Shown: piece after piece, positions 1 through 7,221 of the stretch
Layout: every line of letters begins with the position of its first letter
Numbering within the stretch: the first letter of the stretch is position 1
Source: Burkholderiales bacterium
GTDB lineage: Bacteria > Pseudomonadota > Gammaproteobacteria > Burkholderiales > Burkholderiaceae_D
Assembly (NCBI GenBank): GCA_005800405.1
Contig: SYFN01000182.1
Span: 1-14,366 of the forward strand
Length of the DNA: 14,366 nucleotides
Reading direction: 5' to 3'
The notes under the pieces: model-generated
Databases searched by the model: none
The model's input: only the letters and a program-made list of their open reading frames with translations
Told to the model about the DNA's origin: nothing
Made by a program: the position numbers and the translations under genes

Positions 1-923
1 AGTGCTTCATCACCCCGCACCTCACCAAGAATGATGCGATCTGGCCGCATACGCAGCGCATTCCTGACCAGAGCTCTCTGATTCACTTCGCCTTTCCCCT
101 AAATGTTGGGAGGCCGGGTCTCCAGTCTGACAACATGTGGCTGCTGTAGCTGCAGTTCTGCCACATCTTCAATGGTCAGAATGCGCTCCTGAATTGGTAT
201 GCAACTGGACATGACATTGAGCAGCGTGGTCTTGCCACTCCCAGTGCCGCCGGAAATCAATACATTGATCCGCGCCTTGACCAGTGCCTCCAGCAGCTGT
301 GCCATTGGGGGTGCCAATATCTTAAGCTCGATTAAATCATCGATAGCCAGCGGCTGCCGGGAAAAACGGCGTATCGACAACACTGGTCCGTCCAGCGCGA
401 GTGGCGCGATGATTGCATTGACGCGTGAGCCATCGGGCAGACGGGCATCGACCATAGGGCTGGACTCATCAATACGACGGCCTACGCGTGAGACGATGCG
501 TCCGATGATCTTCATCACGTGCTCAGCATCATGGAAGCGAATCTGGGTTAGCTCCAGCTTTCCATGCCGCTCAACATAGACCTTGTCGGGCGAGTTCACC
601 AAGATATCGGACACTGTCGCAAAGTGTATCAAGGCCTCAAGGGATCCCAAACCCAGCATTTCATTTTGTATATCTTGAACCAGATGCAAGCGCTCTGCAT
701 GATTGACTGCGAGATGATCCTCATCAAGAATGTGATTGACCAACAAAGACATCTCGCGGCCCAACTGATCTGCATTGAGATTTTGCATACGCTCCAGATC
801 AATTTTTTCAAATACGCGCTGGTAGACACACTTTTGCAAGACAGTGAAAGCTTCATTGGAGTAGTCGCCCCGATCTTTGTTAATTTGCACAGGTGTCTCC
901 GGTACCAATGCAAATCGTTCCAA
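1..923 (-). pseudogene. cpaF/tadA: Tad pilus assembly ATPase CpaF/TadA, partial, interrupted by an in-frame amber stop
   Basis: Cytoplasmic hexameric secretion ATPase of the GspE/VirB11 type that powers Flp pilus assembly. Counting from a TTG at 923, the product shows the CpaF N-domain (VSDILVN near 104-110, GRRIDESSPMVDARLPDGSR near 148-167), Walker A GGTGSGKTT at 225-233 and the ILTIEDVAEL acidic box near 248-257. Codon 275 (bases 101-99) is TAG. Translation then continues in the same frame as [16 protein letters not shown] and GEVRGDEA up to the window edge. These are the residues that normally follow PPNIE in CpaF, so TAG very probably replaces a Glu GAG codon. Walker B and the arginine region lie after the stop, so the truncated product should be inactive. 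The start is unclear: TTG 923 has no Shine-Dalgarno, and an ATG at 970 overlapping the cpaE stop is in another frame. The family is certain and loss of function is inferred. The gene continues beyond the window. Confidence 0.88.
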
Positions 924-970
924 GGGCTTGGAGCCAAGATCATTTTTTATTTTTTCGATGTAAATGTCAT

Positions 971-2140
971 TCAGATGGATTTATTACGAACAAAAAATCG
1001 GCGGATAATGCTGTCGTTATCCGGCTCTCTAGCACCAGAATATGCATGGGTTATTTCAACCAGTGCTTTCGTTACATTGCAGCTACGTGCCAGTTTCAGT
1101 ACTGAAACGCCTTGATTAATGGATTCGTTGACGACATCAAAATTATTGGGTACCAGGTAGGCAATTGGCTGCCCTAAAGAACGCTCAACCGCCTCAACGC
1201 CGATGGTATTTGCTTCATGACGGTTCACGATGAATCGTATTTTTTCCTTTTGATAACCTAGCATGTCAAACAAGCCAAGTAGACGGAGTCCATTGCGCAA
1301 ATAGGGTAGTGATTGTTGAATGATCGGAAATATATGATCGCTCTGATCGAGTGCACGAATCAAAATGCCATTGATCTGCCGCCCGAGGTCAATAAAAATG
1401 AAATCATATTCCTGGCGCGCGAGATGCAATATGGCGTCAATTTGCTCTGGACGAATGGTATCGTAGGGATCGGGCTCGTTTGATGCGGGAAGAATTCCAA
1501 AGCTTGGAGTGACATGAATCAGGCTTGAATCAAGCAAAGTCGCATCGAGACGATGAATCTGACGGCATAAATCGGCGAGCGTCATGGATGGCTGTACGTC
1601 GGATAAGAAAAGTGCGGCGTCACCAAATTGAAGATTCAGATCAAACAGCAGCACCTTCTTGTTCGATACTGAAGACAAGGCGTAGGCGAGGTTATCCGCA
1701 ATGAATGTTGTACCACTCCCACCTTTGCATGAGATGAACGATAGAATTTTTCCGTCTTCCCGACTAGATTCGCGCTGCTGAGACAGAATTCGATCAACAG
1801 CCTCATGAAAACTTTTCACAGATAGCGGTAAATCAATGACTTCACGCACACCGGCTCGCATCGCTGTCATTAACAGCGTCGCCGACTGCATAGGTGCGAG
1901 TAACATAATGTCGGCCTGCGGGTACTTGGCTGCCGTCGTTTCAAGTGAGGATAAAACGTCTTTTTCATCCCCCTGCGCATCCAGGAAGACAAGGCTGGGG
2001 TATACGGTAGCAATCGCCCCTAATTTTGAATTCATCCCCGGAAATTCACTTACGATATGAATCGTTGGATGATGACTGGCACAACATTGCGCGATAATTT
2101 TTCGAAGATCGGCATCCTTGGTCACAATAATGGCGTTCAC
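971..2140 (-). CDS. cpaE/tadZ: Tad pilus localisation protein CpaE/TadZ (receiver-like domain plus MinD/ParA-like ATPase)
   Basis: A 389-residue protein that in the family positions the Tad machine at the cell pole or membrane. The N-terminal ~120 residues resemble a response-regulator receiver (SLVFLDA with Asp54), followed by a MinD/ParA-like domain. That domain has a P-loop variant CKGGSGTT at 138-145, a VLLFDLNLQFGD strand near 163-174 and a FIFIDLG Walker B strand near 247-253. The usual second P-loop lysine (KGGxGKT) is Thr here, an atypical form common in CpaE/TadZ. The start is GTG at 2140, which overlaps the upstream tadE stop as GTGA and has a strong Shine-Dalgarno inside tadE. The stop is TGA at 973-971. 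The frame is open throughout, unlike several neighbours. Assignment is by domain order and locus position, with high confidence. Confidence 0.92.
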   Translation of the reverse strand: MNAIIVTKDADLRKIIAQCCASHHPTIHIVSEFPGMNSKLGAIATVYPSLVFLDAQGDEKDVLSSLETTAAKYPQADIMLLAPMQSATLLMTAMRAGVREVIDLPLSVKSFHEAVDRILSQQRESSREDGKILSFISCKGGSGTTFIADNLAYALSSVSNKKVLLFDLNLQFGDAALFLSDVQPSMTLADLCRQIHRLDATLLDSSLIHVTPSFGILPASNEPDPYDTIRPEQIDAILHLARQEYDFIFIDLGRQINGILIRALDQSDHIFPIIQQSLPYLRNGLRLLGLFDMLGYQKEKIRFIVNRHEANTIGVEAVERSLGQPIAYLVPNNFDVVNESINQGVSVLKLARSCNVTKALVEITHAYSGAREPDNDSIIRRFFVRNKSI

Positions 2141-2598
2141 TTCAAATTACCTCCCTTGCAGTTGCTGCTGTCCATCGCTTCTCTGGTCATCGTCGTGGCA
2201 AACGGCGGAATACTGACTGCCAGCGGCACAAAGGGAATCACTGTCGATAGTCCCGCATTGGAATTGAGGGACACCGTGACGGAGATACAGGTAGCACGTG
2301 CGGCACTTGCCGAAGCGGCGCAGCCCGCTGGCTGGTAGCTGATATCGATCTCTTCAGCCCAAAGAGATGGCATCAAGGCCATCATGGTCGTTTTGATACG
2401 TTCATAATTGGCATCACAAACAATCGCCGTACGCGCACCCAGACGGGTTACTTCACTGGCCGTGTTAAAGGTGTACAAGACACGTCCGAATTCAAATATG
2501 CCGAGCAGCACCATTAAAAATCCGCCCAGTGCTGCAACGAGTGCAAATTCAACCGTACTGGCGCCTTGTTGTTTCGAACGTAGATGCGCAGCTTTCAC
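2137..2598 (-). CDS. tadE: TadE-family pseudopilin
   Basis: A 153-residue minor pilin-like protein of the Tad system. The short basic leader (HLRSKQQG) is followed by ASTVEFALVAALGGFLMVLLGIF in the mature part. Gly12 sits at position -1 and Glu17 at +5 relative to the expected prepilin-peptidase cut, the classic TadE/TadF arrangement. One membrane helix (about 16-36) is followed by a periplasmic domain with three or more cysteines (Cys61, and the pair around AGCAAS and ATCIS). The start is GTG at 2598, overlapping the upstream stop as GTGA, with a GAGG/AAGG purine stretch just before it. It ends in TGA overlapping the GTG of cpaE. TadE and TadF cannot be told apart confidently here. No lesion was seen. 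Confidence 0.85.
   Translation of the reverse strand: MKAAHLRSKQQGASTVEFALVAALGGFLMVLLGIFEFGRVLYTFNTASEVTRLGARTAIVCDANYERIKTTMMALMPSLWAEEIDISYQPAGCAASASAARATCISVTVSLNSNAGLSTVIPFVPLAVSIPPFATTMTREAMDSSNCKGGNLK
2149..2157 (-). promoter_or_regulatory. Strong ribosome binding site for cpaE inside the end of tadE
   Basis: The minus strand reads AAGGGAGGT ending 8 bases before the GTG start of cpaE. This near-perfect Shine-Dalgarno lies within the last codons of the upstream pseudopilin gene. Together with the GTGA stop/start overlap, it fixes the GTG at 2140 as the start and suggests translational coupling. Confidence 0.7.
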
Positions 2599-3116
2599 AA
2601 ACCTTGCCTCATGACGGATTGAATGGGCTGAAATACGAGAGTGCTACCTGCACCTGTGAAAGGCAAGCCAAGGAAACTGAACTCGTAGCCGCTGGTTTGA
2701 ACAACCACCAGATTCAAGGTCCCTGTATCACTTCCTGTCGCCACATTTTTTACATCACTCAAAGACAGACCGTCACACGCGGTGACAGAGCTTCGGTCAC
2801 AGATCCTGACGTGAAACAGCCTCAGTCCCGGTGCAAGCGGTTCTTGATTTTGGGAACAGTCCATCACGCCATATACTGCGAGGCAACGCGCCTCGGACAG
2901 GGCGGTTGTATAGCTGGATTGCTCGTCTGGGTTTCTCTGTGCAACCAGCTTTGCAGCAGAACGTACTGATTTCACCACCGTGTCGTAGTGATACAGAAGA
3001 CGGTCATATTCAAGTACACCAAAGGCGATAACCAACAAGGGCACCAGCAAAAGGGCGAATTCCACAGAAGCCACGTCCTGCTGGCGACGATGGTGGCGAT
3101 AGGTTGAATGGCGCAT
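2595..3116 (-). CDS. TadE/TadF-family pseudopilin with an altered processing site
   Basis: A 173-residue second pseudopilin of the locus. A basic leader (HHRRQQ) precedes VASVEFALLLVPLLVIAFGVLEYDRLLYHYDTVV in shape: a TadE-like helix at about residues 15-36 followed by the usual amphipathic YD(T/A)V stretch and a periplasmic domain with cysteines near 78, 87, 106 and 114. The conserved Glu19 is at +5, but residue -1 is Asp14 (codon GAC, bases 3077-3075) instead of the Gly that prepilin peptidases normally require, so processing by CpaA/TadV may fail. ATG at 3116 starts 4 bases after the tadG stop. The TGA stop overlaps the next GTG. The family is clear; whether it is TadE or TadF is not settled, and the functional effect of Asp14 is inferred. 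Confidence 0.83.
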   Translation of the reverse strand: MRHSTYRHHRRQQDVASVEFALLLVPLLVIAFGVLEYDRLLYHYDTVVKSVRSAAKLVAQRNPDEQSSYTTALSEARCLAVYGVMDCSQNQEPLAPGLRLFHVRICDRSSVTACDGLSLSDVKNVATGSDTGTLNLVVVQTSGYEFSFLGLPFTGAGSTLVFQPIQSVMRQGL

Positions 3117-3120
3117 GGAT

Positions 3121-4509
3121 TTATCGACTCAGCGTAGGTACGAGTGGGCCGTTACCGCCAATGTCACCAGGCAAACCGGTGGAAGCGCACGGACTGTCGG
3201 GGTCACTGGCATTGCCGCGGTATTCGAGATACATATAGCCGTCTTTGACCGCAGACTGATTGATTTTCCCGTCACCGTTGCCGTTACCGTTGTTATTTCC
3301 GTTGCTGCTGCCGTTGCCGCTAGTGTTACCTGCACCCCTATTTATCGGATGCAGCATAAACATGCAGGCCCAGTACTGTATCGGAGCTTTGTGAGTTCCG
3401 TTGTGAAGTTCATTGCAATTCACAACAGGCGCTGGCGCTAATCGACGCAAGCTGCCGTAACTCGCCAATGTTGTGCTCATACCGGGTCCACTGCCAGTCA
3501 CCAGACCTGTCAAAGCATCTCCTTGATAAGGCACATTGGATCATCGCTTGCTGATGAAATCCGGAAAAGCATTGGATCGACTACCATCTGCAGCCGCAGG
3601 CCAGGTCAATGTGGTGTACGCATAGCCTGAAAGATCTGGCGGATTTTCCTGCGCTGAATGGGCGCCCCCTTGATAGATGCCGAAACGGATATTCCATGCG
3701 GTAAACAAACCCAGACGAGCGCCGGCAACACCTACCTCCATACCCGTAGCAGGTAATTCGCAAGCGCCGTCACCAGTCAACATATCGGCGATATCGCGTG
3801 TACTGGAGCTCTTGGTGTCTGGATTCAGCTCTACCCAATTGAATTTACTGGTGGTTTCATCAGAGGGGGAGCTGGCCCCTCCAAGCCATTGGCGTACAGG
3901 GGTGCTGGCTGTCAATTGCTCGGCGCAGATGGCCACTGGTATTGCGCATGTTGTTTGCGCGTTGCGTAGTGAGGCAACAGCGTTGACACCGACTTGCTGC
4001 GTACCGATTGCAACGCCCGGCAACGCATTGAGTACGTGGATAAACCAGATTTCCATGTCACTCTCAGTGACCGTACATCGTGCATGTCGCATCCGTAATT
4101 CGCTAGGGTCGCCAGGACCCAGCGCATTTTTCAATAGCCACGGACCATCGATACGCTCTGCAAACGTTATACTGACGTTCTGATGCAGGCTTGCTCTATT
4201 TTTTTGAAACTGCACCTTGTGGCGCAGGCCTGTCGTCAGACCCGCCACTTCAGCGATATCAAGCTGACGCGTCGTGGCGCCGTTGAGGGAATGCACGGCC
4301 GCAAGAGCACAGGCATCTGCAGCGTTCTGTAATTCAGCGCGCACAACGTACAGTTTTCCAAGATCAAGCGCCAGACCCACGATACCCACCATGGCGATCA
4401 GCACAATTGCCGCCACGATCGCTACAGCGCCTCCCTGCATGCCACGTCTTGCAAGCCGTATCCGAGAAGCGGATCGTATCGTTCTGAAATCAGGTGAGTG
4501 TATGGTCAT
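3121..4509 (-). pseudogene. tadG: TadG-like pilus assembly protein interrupted by an in-frame TGA
   Basis: Membrane-anchored Tad protein. The N-terminus has a basic leader (RLARRGMQGG) and the helix AIVAAIVLIAMVGIVGLALD, followed by the typical TadG stretch GKLYVVRAELQNAADACALA. ATG 4509 is chosen because it overlaps the upstream lipoprotein stop as TAATG; sequence further upstream in this frame is shadow of that gene. Reading runs to FPDFISKR and stops at TGA (3543-3541, codon 323). The same frame then continues as SNVPYQGDALTG, ASYGSLRRLAPAPVVNC, YWACMFMLHPI, YLEYRGNASDPDSPC and GPLVPTLSR to TAA at 3123-3121. Those segments match the usual C-terminus of betaproteobacterial TadG as I remember it, so one ~462-codon gene has been cut near its last third. 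An Asn/Gly-rich tract (3268-3327) sits in this tail. A translation start within the tail (GTG 3534) is possible but would lack the membrane anchor. Confidence 0.82.
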
Positions 4510-4796
4510 TAGCGTCCGGTACCTACCGTCAGCGGCGCGGGGGCTGGAGGTGGTTCGCGAAAACTGCTGCGATAACGGCCTATGGATTCGCGTGCTACGG
4601 AACCATCGATGCCATTGACAGGTGCATCGCCGCCAGCTTGCGGATTGATGATTTGCTGTGATTGAGCCTGCCGCACCACATCGCCAAATTGTTGATCCCA
4701 ATGCGGCGTAGTAGGTACACAAGCGCACAACATGCTCAAAGAAATCAATGACGAGATGAGCTTGCTGTTCGAGGGGAAATGACATACTGCTTTCAT
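4509..4796 (-). CDS. Small Tad-locus outer-membrane lipoprotein
   Basis: A 95-residue protein with a lipoprotein signal: a hydrophobic stretch around LISSLISLSML and a lipobox-like L-C-A-C, making Cys26 the likely lipidated residue. The mature part contains QFGDVVRQAQSQQIINPQAG and a GIDGSVARESIGRYRSSF segment, then a Pro-rich end. Short lipoproteins of this kind, with a VRxAxxxQxxNPxA motif and a GxDGxxAR...Y motif, are common in betaproteobacterial tad loci between the secretin and tadG. They may act as pilotin or accessory proteins for the secretin (an inference). ATG 4796 is preceded by GAGGT with 7 bases spacing. The TAA stop shares one base with the tadG ATG. No specific gene name is claimed. 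Confidence 0.78.
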   Translation of the reverse strand: MKAVCHFPSNSKLISSLISLSMLCACVPTTPHWDQQFGDVVRQAQSQQIINPQAGGDAPVNGIDGSVARESIGRYRSSFREPPPAPAPLTVGTGR

Positions 4797-4849
4797 GGTG
4801 GATACCTCGCTGATCTAAAAGAAGAATTTTTATTGGATTTGGCAGCACA

Positions 4850-6052
4850 TCACTTCAGTTCGAATCCACGTGTACCGTCATCGACTCGTGGTTGGCCGCT
4901 TCTCTCCAATTTTCCATCGATAAAAAGATCTTTGCGCGAAGGATCGAGTACACCATCGGTCGGCAATCGATAATCTGCTGGCAGTGGTTTGACCAACCTT
5001 GGCGTCACGATAAACACCAACTCTGTGCGGTCCCGCTGAAAATCGCTGCTACGAAAGAGCGCACCTAGAATGAGTATTTCACCAAGAATTGGAAAAGCCT
5101 TGATATTGGCAGTCACATTGTTTTTGATCAGTCCGCCAATCGCGAAGCTTTGGCCGTCTGCCACCTGTACTGTTGTTGATGCACGCCGGGTGGTGATGAG
5201 TGGCAGAACCGAGCGGCTCCCATTGACAGAACTGATACCTATACCTTCTCGCGAGAGTTCAGAGACTTTAGGCGATACGCGTAGATTGATACGCCCACCC
5301 GACAGTACCGTAGGCGTGAACTTGAACCCAACACCGAATTCTTTTTCTTCCAGATTGACACGACCCAAACCACCGACCCCATCCTGTCCTACGGGAATCA
5401 GGATACGACCACCTGCTAAAAAGCTGCCCTCCTGTCCAATGATAGCCATTACGTTCGGCTCGGCGAGAATTTTTATCAGACTGTCCTTTTTTTCTGCGTC
5501 CAGATTCACACCCGAACCCGACGCACGATTGACACCGACCGTGCCGGCAGAGCCTGTCAGAAAATTTGACAATATGCTGTAAGTGACCGCACCGCTGGTT
5601 GGTGAGCCGGTGACATTCACACCCAATTTGTCCAGCAGAATTTTTGATACCTCGGCCACCGTCACATCAATAGCGATACATTTACCGCTTTTCCCCTGCA
5701 AGATCATGTTAGTGGTACCCACTTCAACGCCCAGCAAATAGGGTGTCGCAGGTGCCATCAGCATTGCCTGTGCAACGGAAGGATTGGCGAGAGTGCGATT
5801 GGTAACTTCTTCAGGCAAGCGTAACAGTGTTGACTTCCCAATGGGCAGTGTCATCTTGGCAGGCGATACCGCCTCGCCATTGCAGCTCAGGCCAGGTAAG
5901 TTATTCATTGTGGCAAGTGTTACTTTGCCGGGACTAGGACGCGATGCACGTTCGTTGACATTCAAATTACTGTCTCATGACCAGCTCAATGCAGGCGGCA
6001 GGAACAGGCTCATGGCCATCAGCATTCTTTTTTTTGCTCGGCGTTGCAACAT
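4850..6052 (-). pseudogene. cpaC/rcpA: Tad secretin CpaC/RcpA, interrupted after the signal peptide and internally deleted
   Basis: Outer-membrane pilus channel. The natural start is ATG 6052, 7 bases after AAGAGGAG, giving a signal peptide with basic MLQRRAKKR, a hydrophobic core and an ALSWS end. Codon 26 is TGA (5977-5975). The same frame then runs 371 codons from TTG 5965 to TGA 4852. This part shows the N-terminal secretin segment (GKSTLLRL, YLLGVEVGTTNMIL), then AEVSKILLDKLG, GSFLAGGRILIPV, EEKEFGVGFKFTPTVL and the C-terminal signature ending LGALFRSSDFQ, TELVFIVTPRLV. The N-terminal segment passes directly from CIAIDVTVA to EVSK. The BON-like block usually found between them, roughly 80-100 residues by recollection of the family, is absent. 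The secretin signature has Leu at 5074-5072 where Pro is usual (GEIPILG). Initiation at TTG 5965 would give a product without a signal peptide, so a working channel is unlikely. Confidence 0.86.
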
Positions 6053-6059
6053 GATGTTT

Positions 6060-6067
6060 CTCCTCTT
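6060..6067 (-). promoter_or_regulatory. Ribosome binding site of the secretin gene
   Basis: AAGAGGAG on the minus strand, 7 bases before ATG 6052. It shows that the secretin originally began here with its signal peptide, upstream of the in-frame TGA. That supports reading the gene as interrupted, not as one that starts at the internal TTG 5965. Confidence 0.65.
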
Positions 6068-6087
6068 GTTCGTTTTGGTTCGGGAGT

Positions 6088-7164
6088 TCAGTAGCACTCG
6101 GTGGCGTTTCGCAATCCATTAATGACGCCAACACAAAACAACGCTGGCTCGGCGACTGCACTTTTGGCAGCAGGTATCACGACAGGCACGATTTTCTTTT
6201 CAGATGACTGGGAATTTTCTGCAGCAGTGATCTCGGAATTTTTTGTGTTCTGGGCTTGTTTTGTCACTTTGGCTGTCGTGGACGCGTTGTTCACAGGAGA
6301 CTTAGTAACTGTGACCATTGTCTTTTCGGATAACGGTTTGTTTTCTGTCGCAACGACCTCGGACTTTTTGGTATTCACCGCTTGTTTTGATTGTTTTTTA
6401 TTTGAAGCAGGGGGTGCTGGACTGGAGATGAATTTGTGTTGTGCGAGCGGCGGTACCCGCTCATCCAGCAGGGAAGATTTCATCGCGCCCTCTGTGCTGG
6501 CCGCCTGAGGGTCCATCTGATTGCGCAACACCAGCGAGAGACTACCCACTCTGCGTGCCAGATCGAGTTTTTCTGCTCGCTTGGGTGTCACTTCGAGTGT
6601 GACGGCGTTGACAACACGCGGCTTGGTTTCATCACGATCAACGTCCTGTGCAACCGAGAGCACCAGGATGCGTTCGAGAACAATTTTGGATATCTGTTTG
6701 TCGCGGGCAGCGTTGTTATCGCTATCGCGCTGGGTATTGACGAGGATGTCGACATAATTTCCCGGCAGCGCAAATCCGGCAACGCCAATCACATCGTTGA
6801 CCCGAACTGTCATCGCGCGTCGACCCTCGCCAATGCCAGCGAATAGACCACCGGTGGTGCCCAAGGGCGCGAGCTTGGTGTCGATGACTGCCTCTCCTCG
6901 CAGCAAACTGGTGCGCAGCACGCGTCCATCCACTGAGGCGATTTCTTTGTAGGCGCCCGGTGGTGTACTCGAAGTGGGTCAATCAACGAGTTTTACCAGA
7001 TCAGGCGTTAATCGCTGTTCGAGACTGATGTCACTGGCGGCGACAGCAATCCGCTCGACGCCCTTCGATGATTGATGGGTCAGCCACTGTGCAGCCAGTA
7101 CGACTGCCAGTAGCCCGCACACCATAGCCACGCCCAACATGATCCAGACTCTTGTATTTTTCAT
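6088..7164 (-). pseudogene. cpaB/rcpC: Flp pilus assembly protein CpaB/RcpC, interrupted by TGA at a conserved Trp position
   Basis: Periplasmic partner of the secretin with an N-terminal membrane anchor and an SAF-type domain. ATG 7164, about 10 bases after GGAAAGGT, starts a peptide with the membrane helix IMLGVAMVCGLLAVVLAAQW, then RIAVAASDISLEQRLTPDLVKLVD. Codon 62 (6981-6979) is TGA. The frame resumes as PTSSTPPGAYKEIAS, DGRVLRTSLLRGEAV, AMTVRVNDVIGVAGFALPGNYVDILVNTQ and TLEVTPKRAEKLDLA. CpaB proteins typically have Trp-Pro here, so TGG to TGA is the simplest explanation. Downstream of the core is a Lys/Ser/Thr-rich extension with a 42-residue diverged duplication and a short CVGVINGLRNATECY tail; the stop is TGA at 6090-6088. 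The total frame would be 358 codons. The family is clear and loss of function is inferred. Confidence 0.87.
6181..6387 (-). repeat. Diverged tandem duplication in the CpaB C-terminal extension
   Basis: Two copies offset by 126 bases (42 codons). The first copy spans 6387-6307 and starts KQAVNTKKSEVVATENKPLS. The second spans 6261-6181 and starts KQAQNTKNSEITAAENSQSS. Both end in SEK..(I/M)V.V. The similarity is visible in DNA as well as protein. The segment is low-complexity and probably a disordered linker. Confidence 0.7.
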
Positions 7165-7221
7165 TTTTCGTCTTACCTTTCCAGGGATGGGCGATTCATA
7201 TCGTCCCAATTTTTCTACCCA

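Noticed and set aside
138..163. Missing second P-loop lysine in CpaE as a lesion (residues 138-163 of the protein)
   Set aside because: Atypical P-loops such as KGGSGTT or KGGSGAT are common in CpaE/TadZ, so this is family variation.
564..1115. 183-codon plus-strand open frame
   Set aside because: It lies opposite tadA and the end of cpaE, which have clear family motifs; no motif is visible on this strand.
4510..4848. N-terminal extension of tadG to ATG 4848
   Set aside because: It overlaps the lipoprotein gene in another frame; the TAATG-coupled ATG 4509 gives the proper TadG leader and helix.
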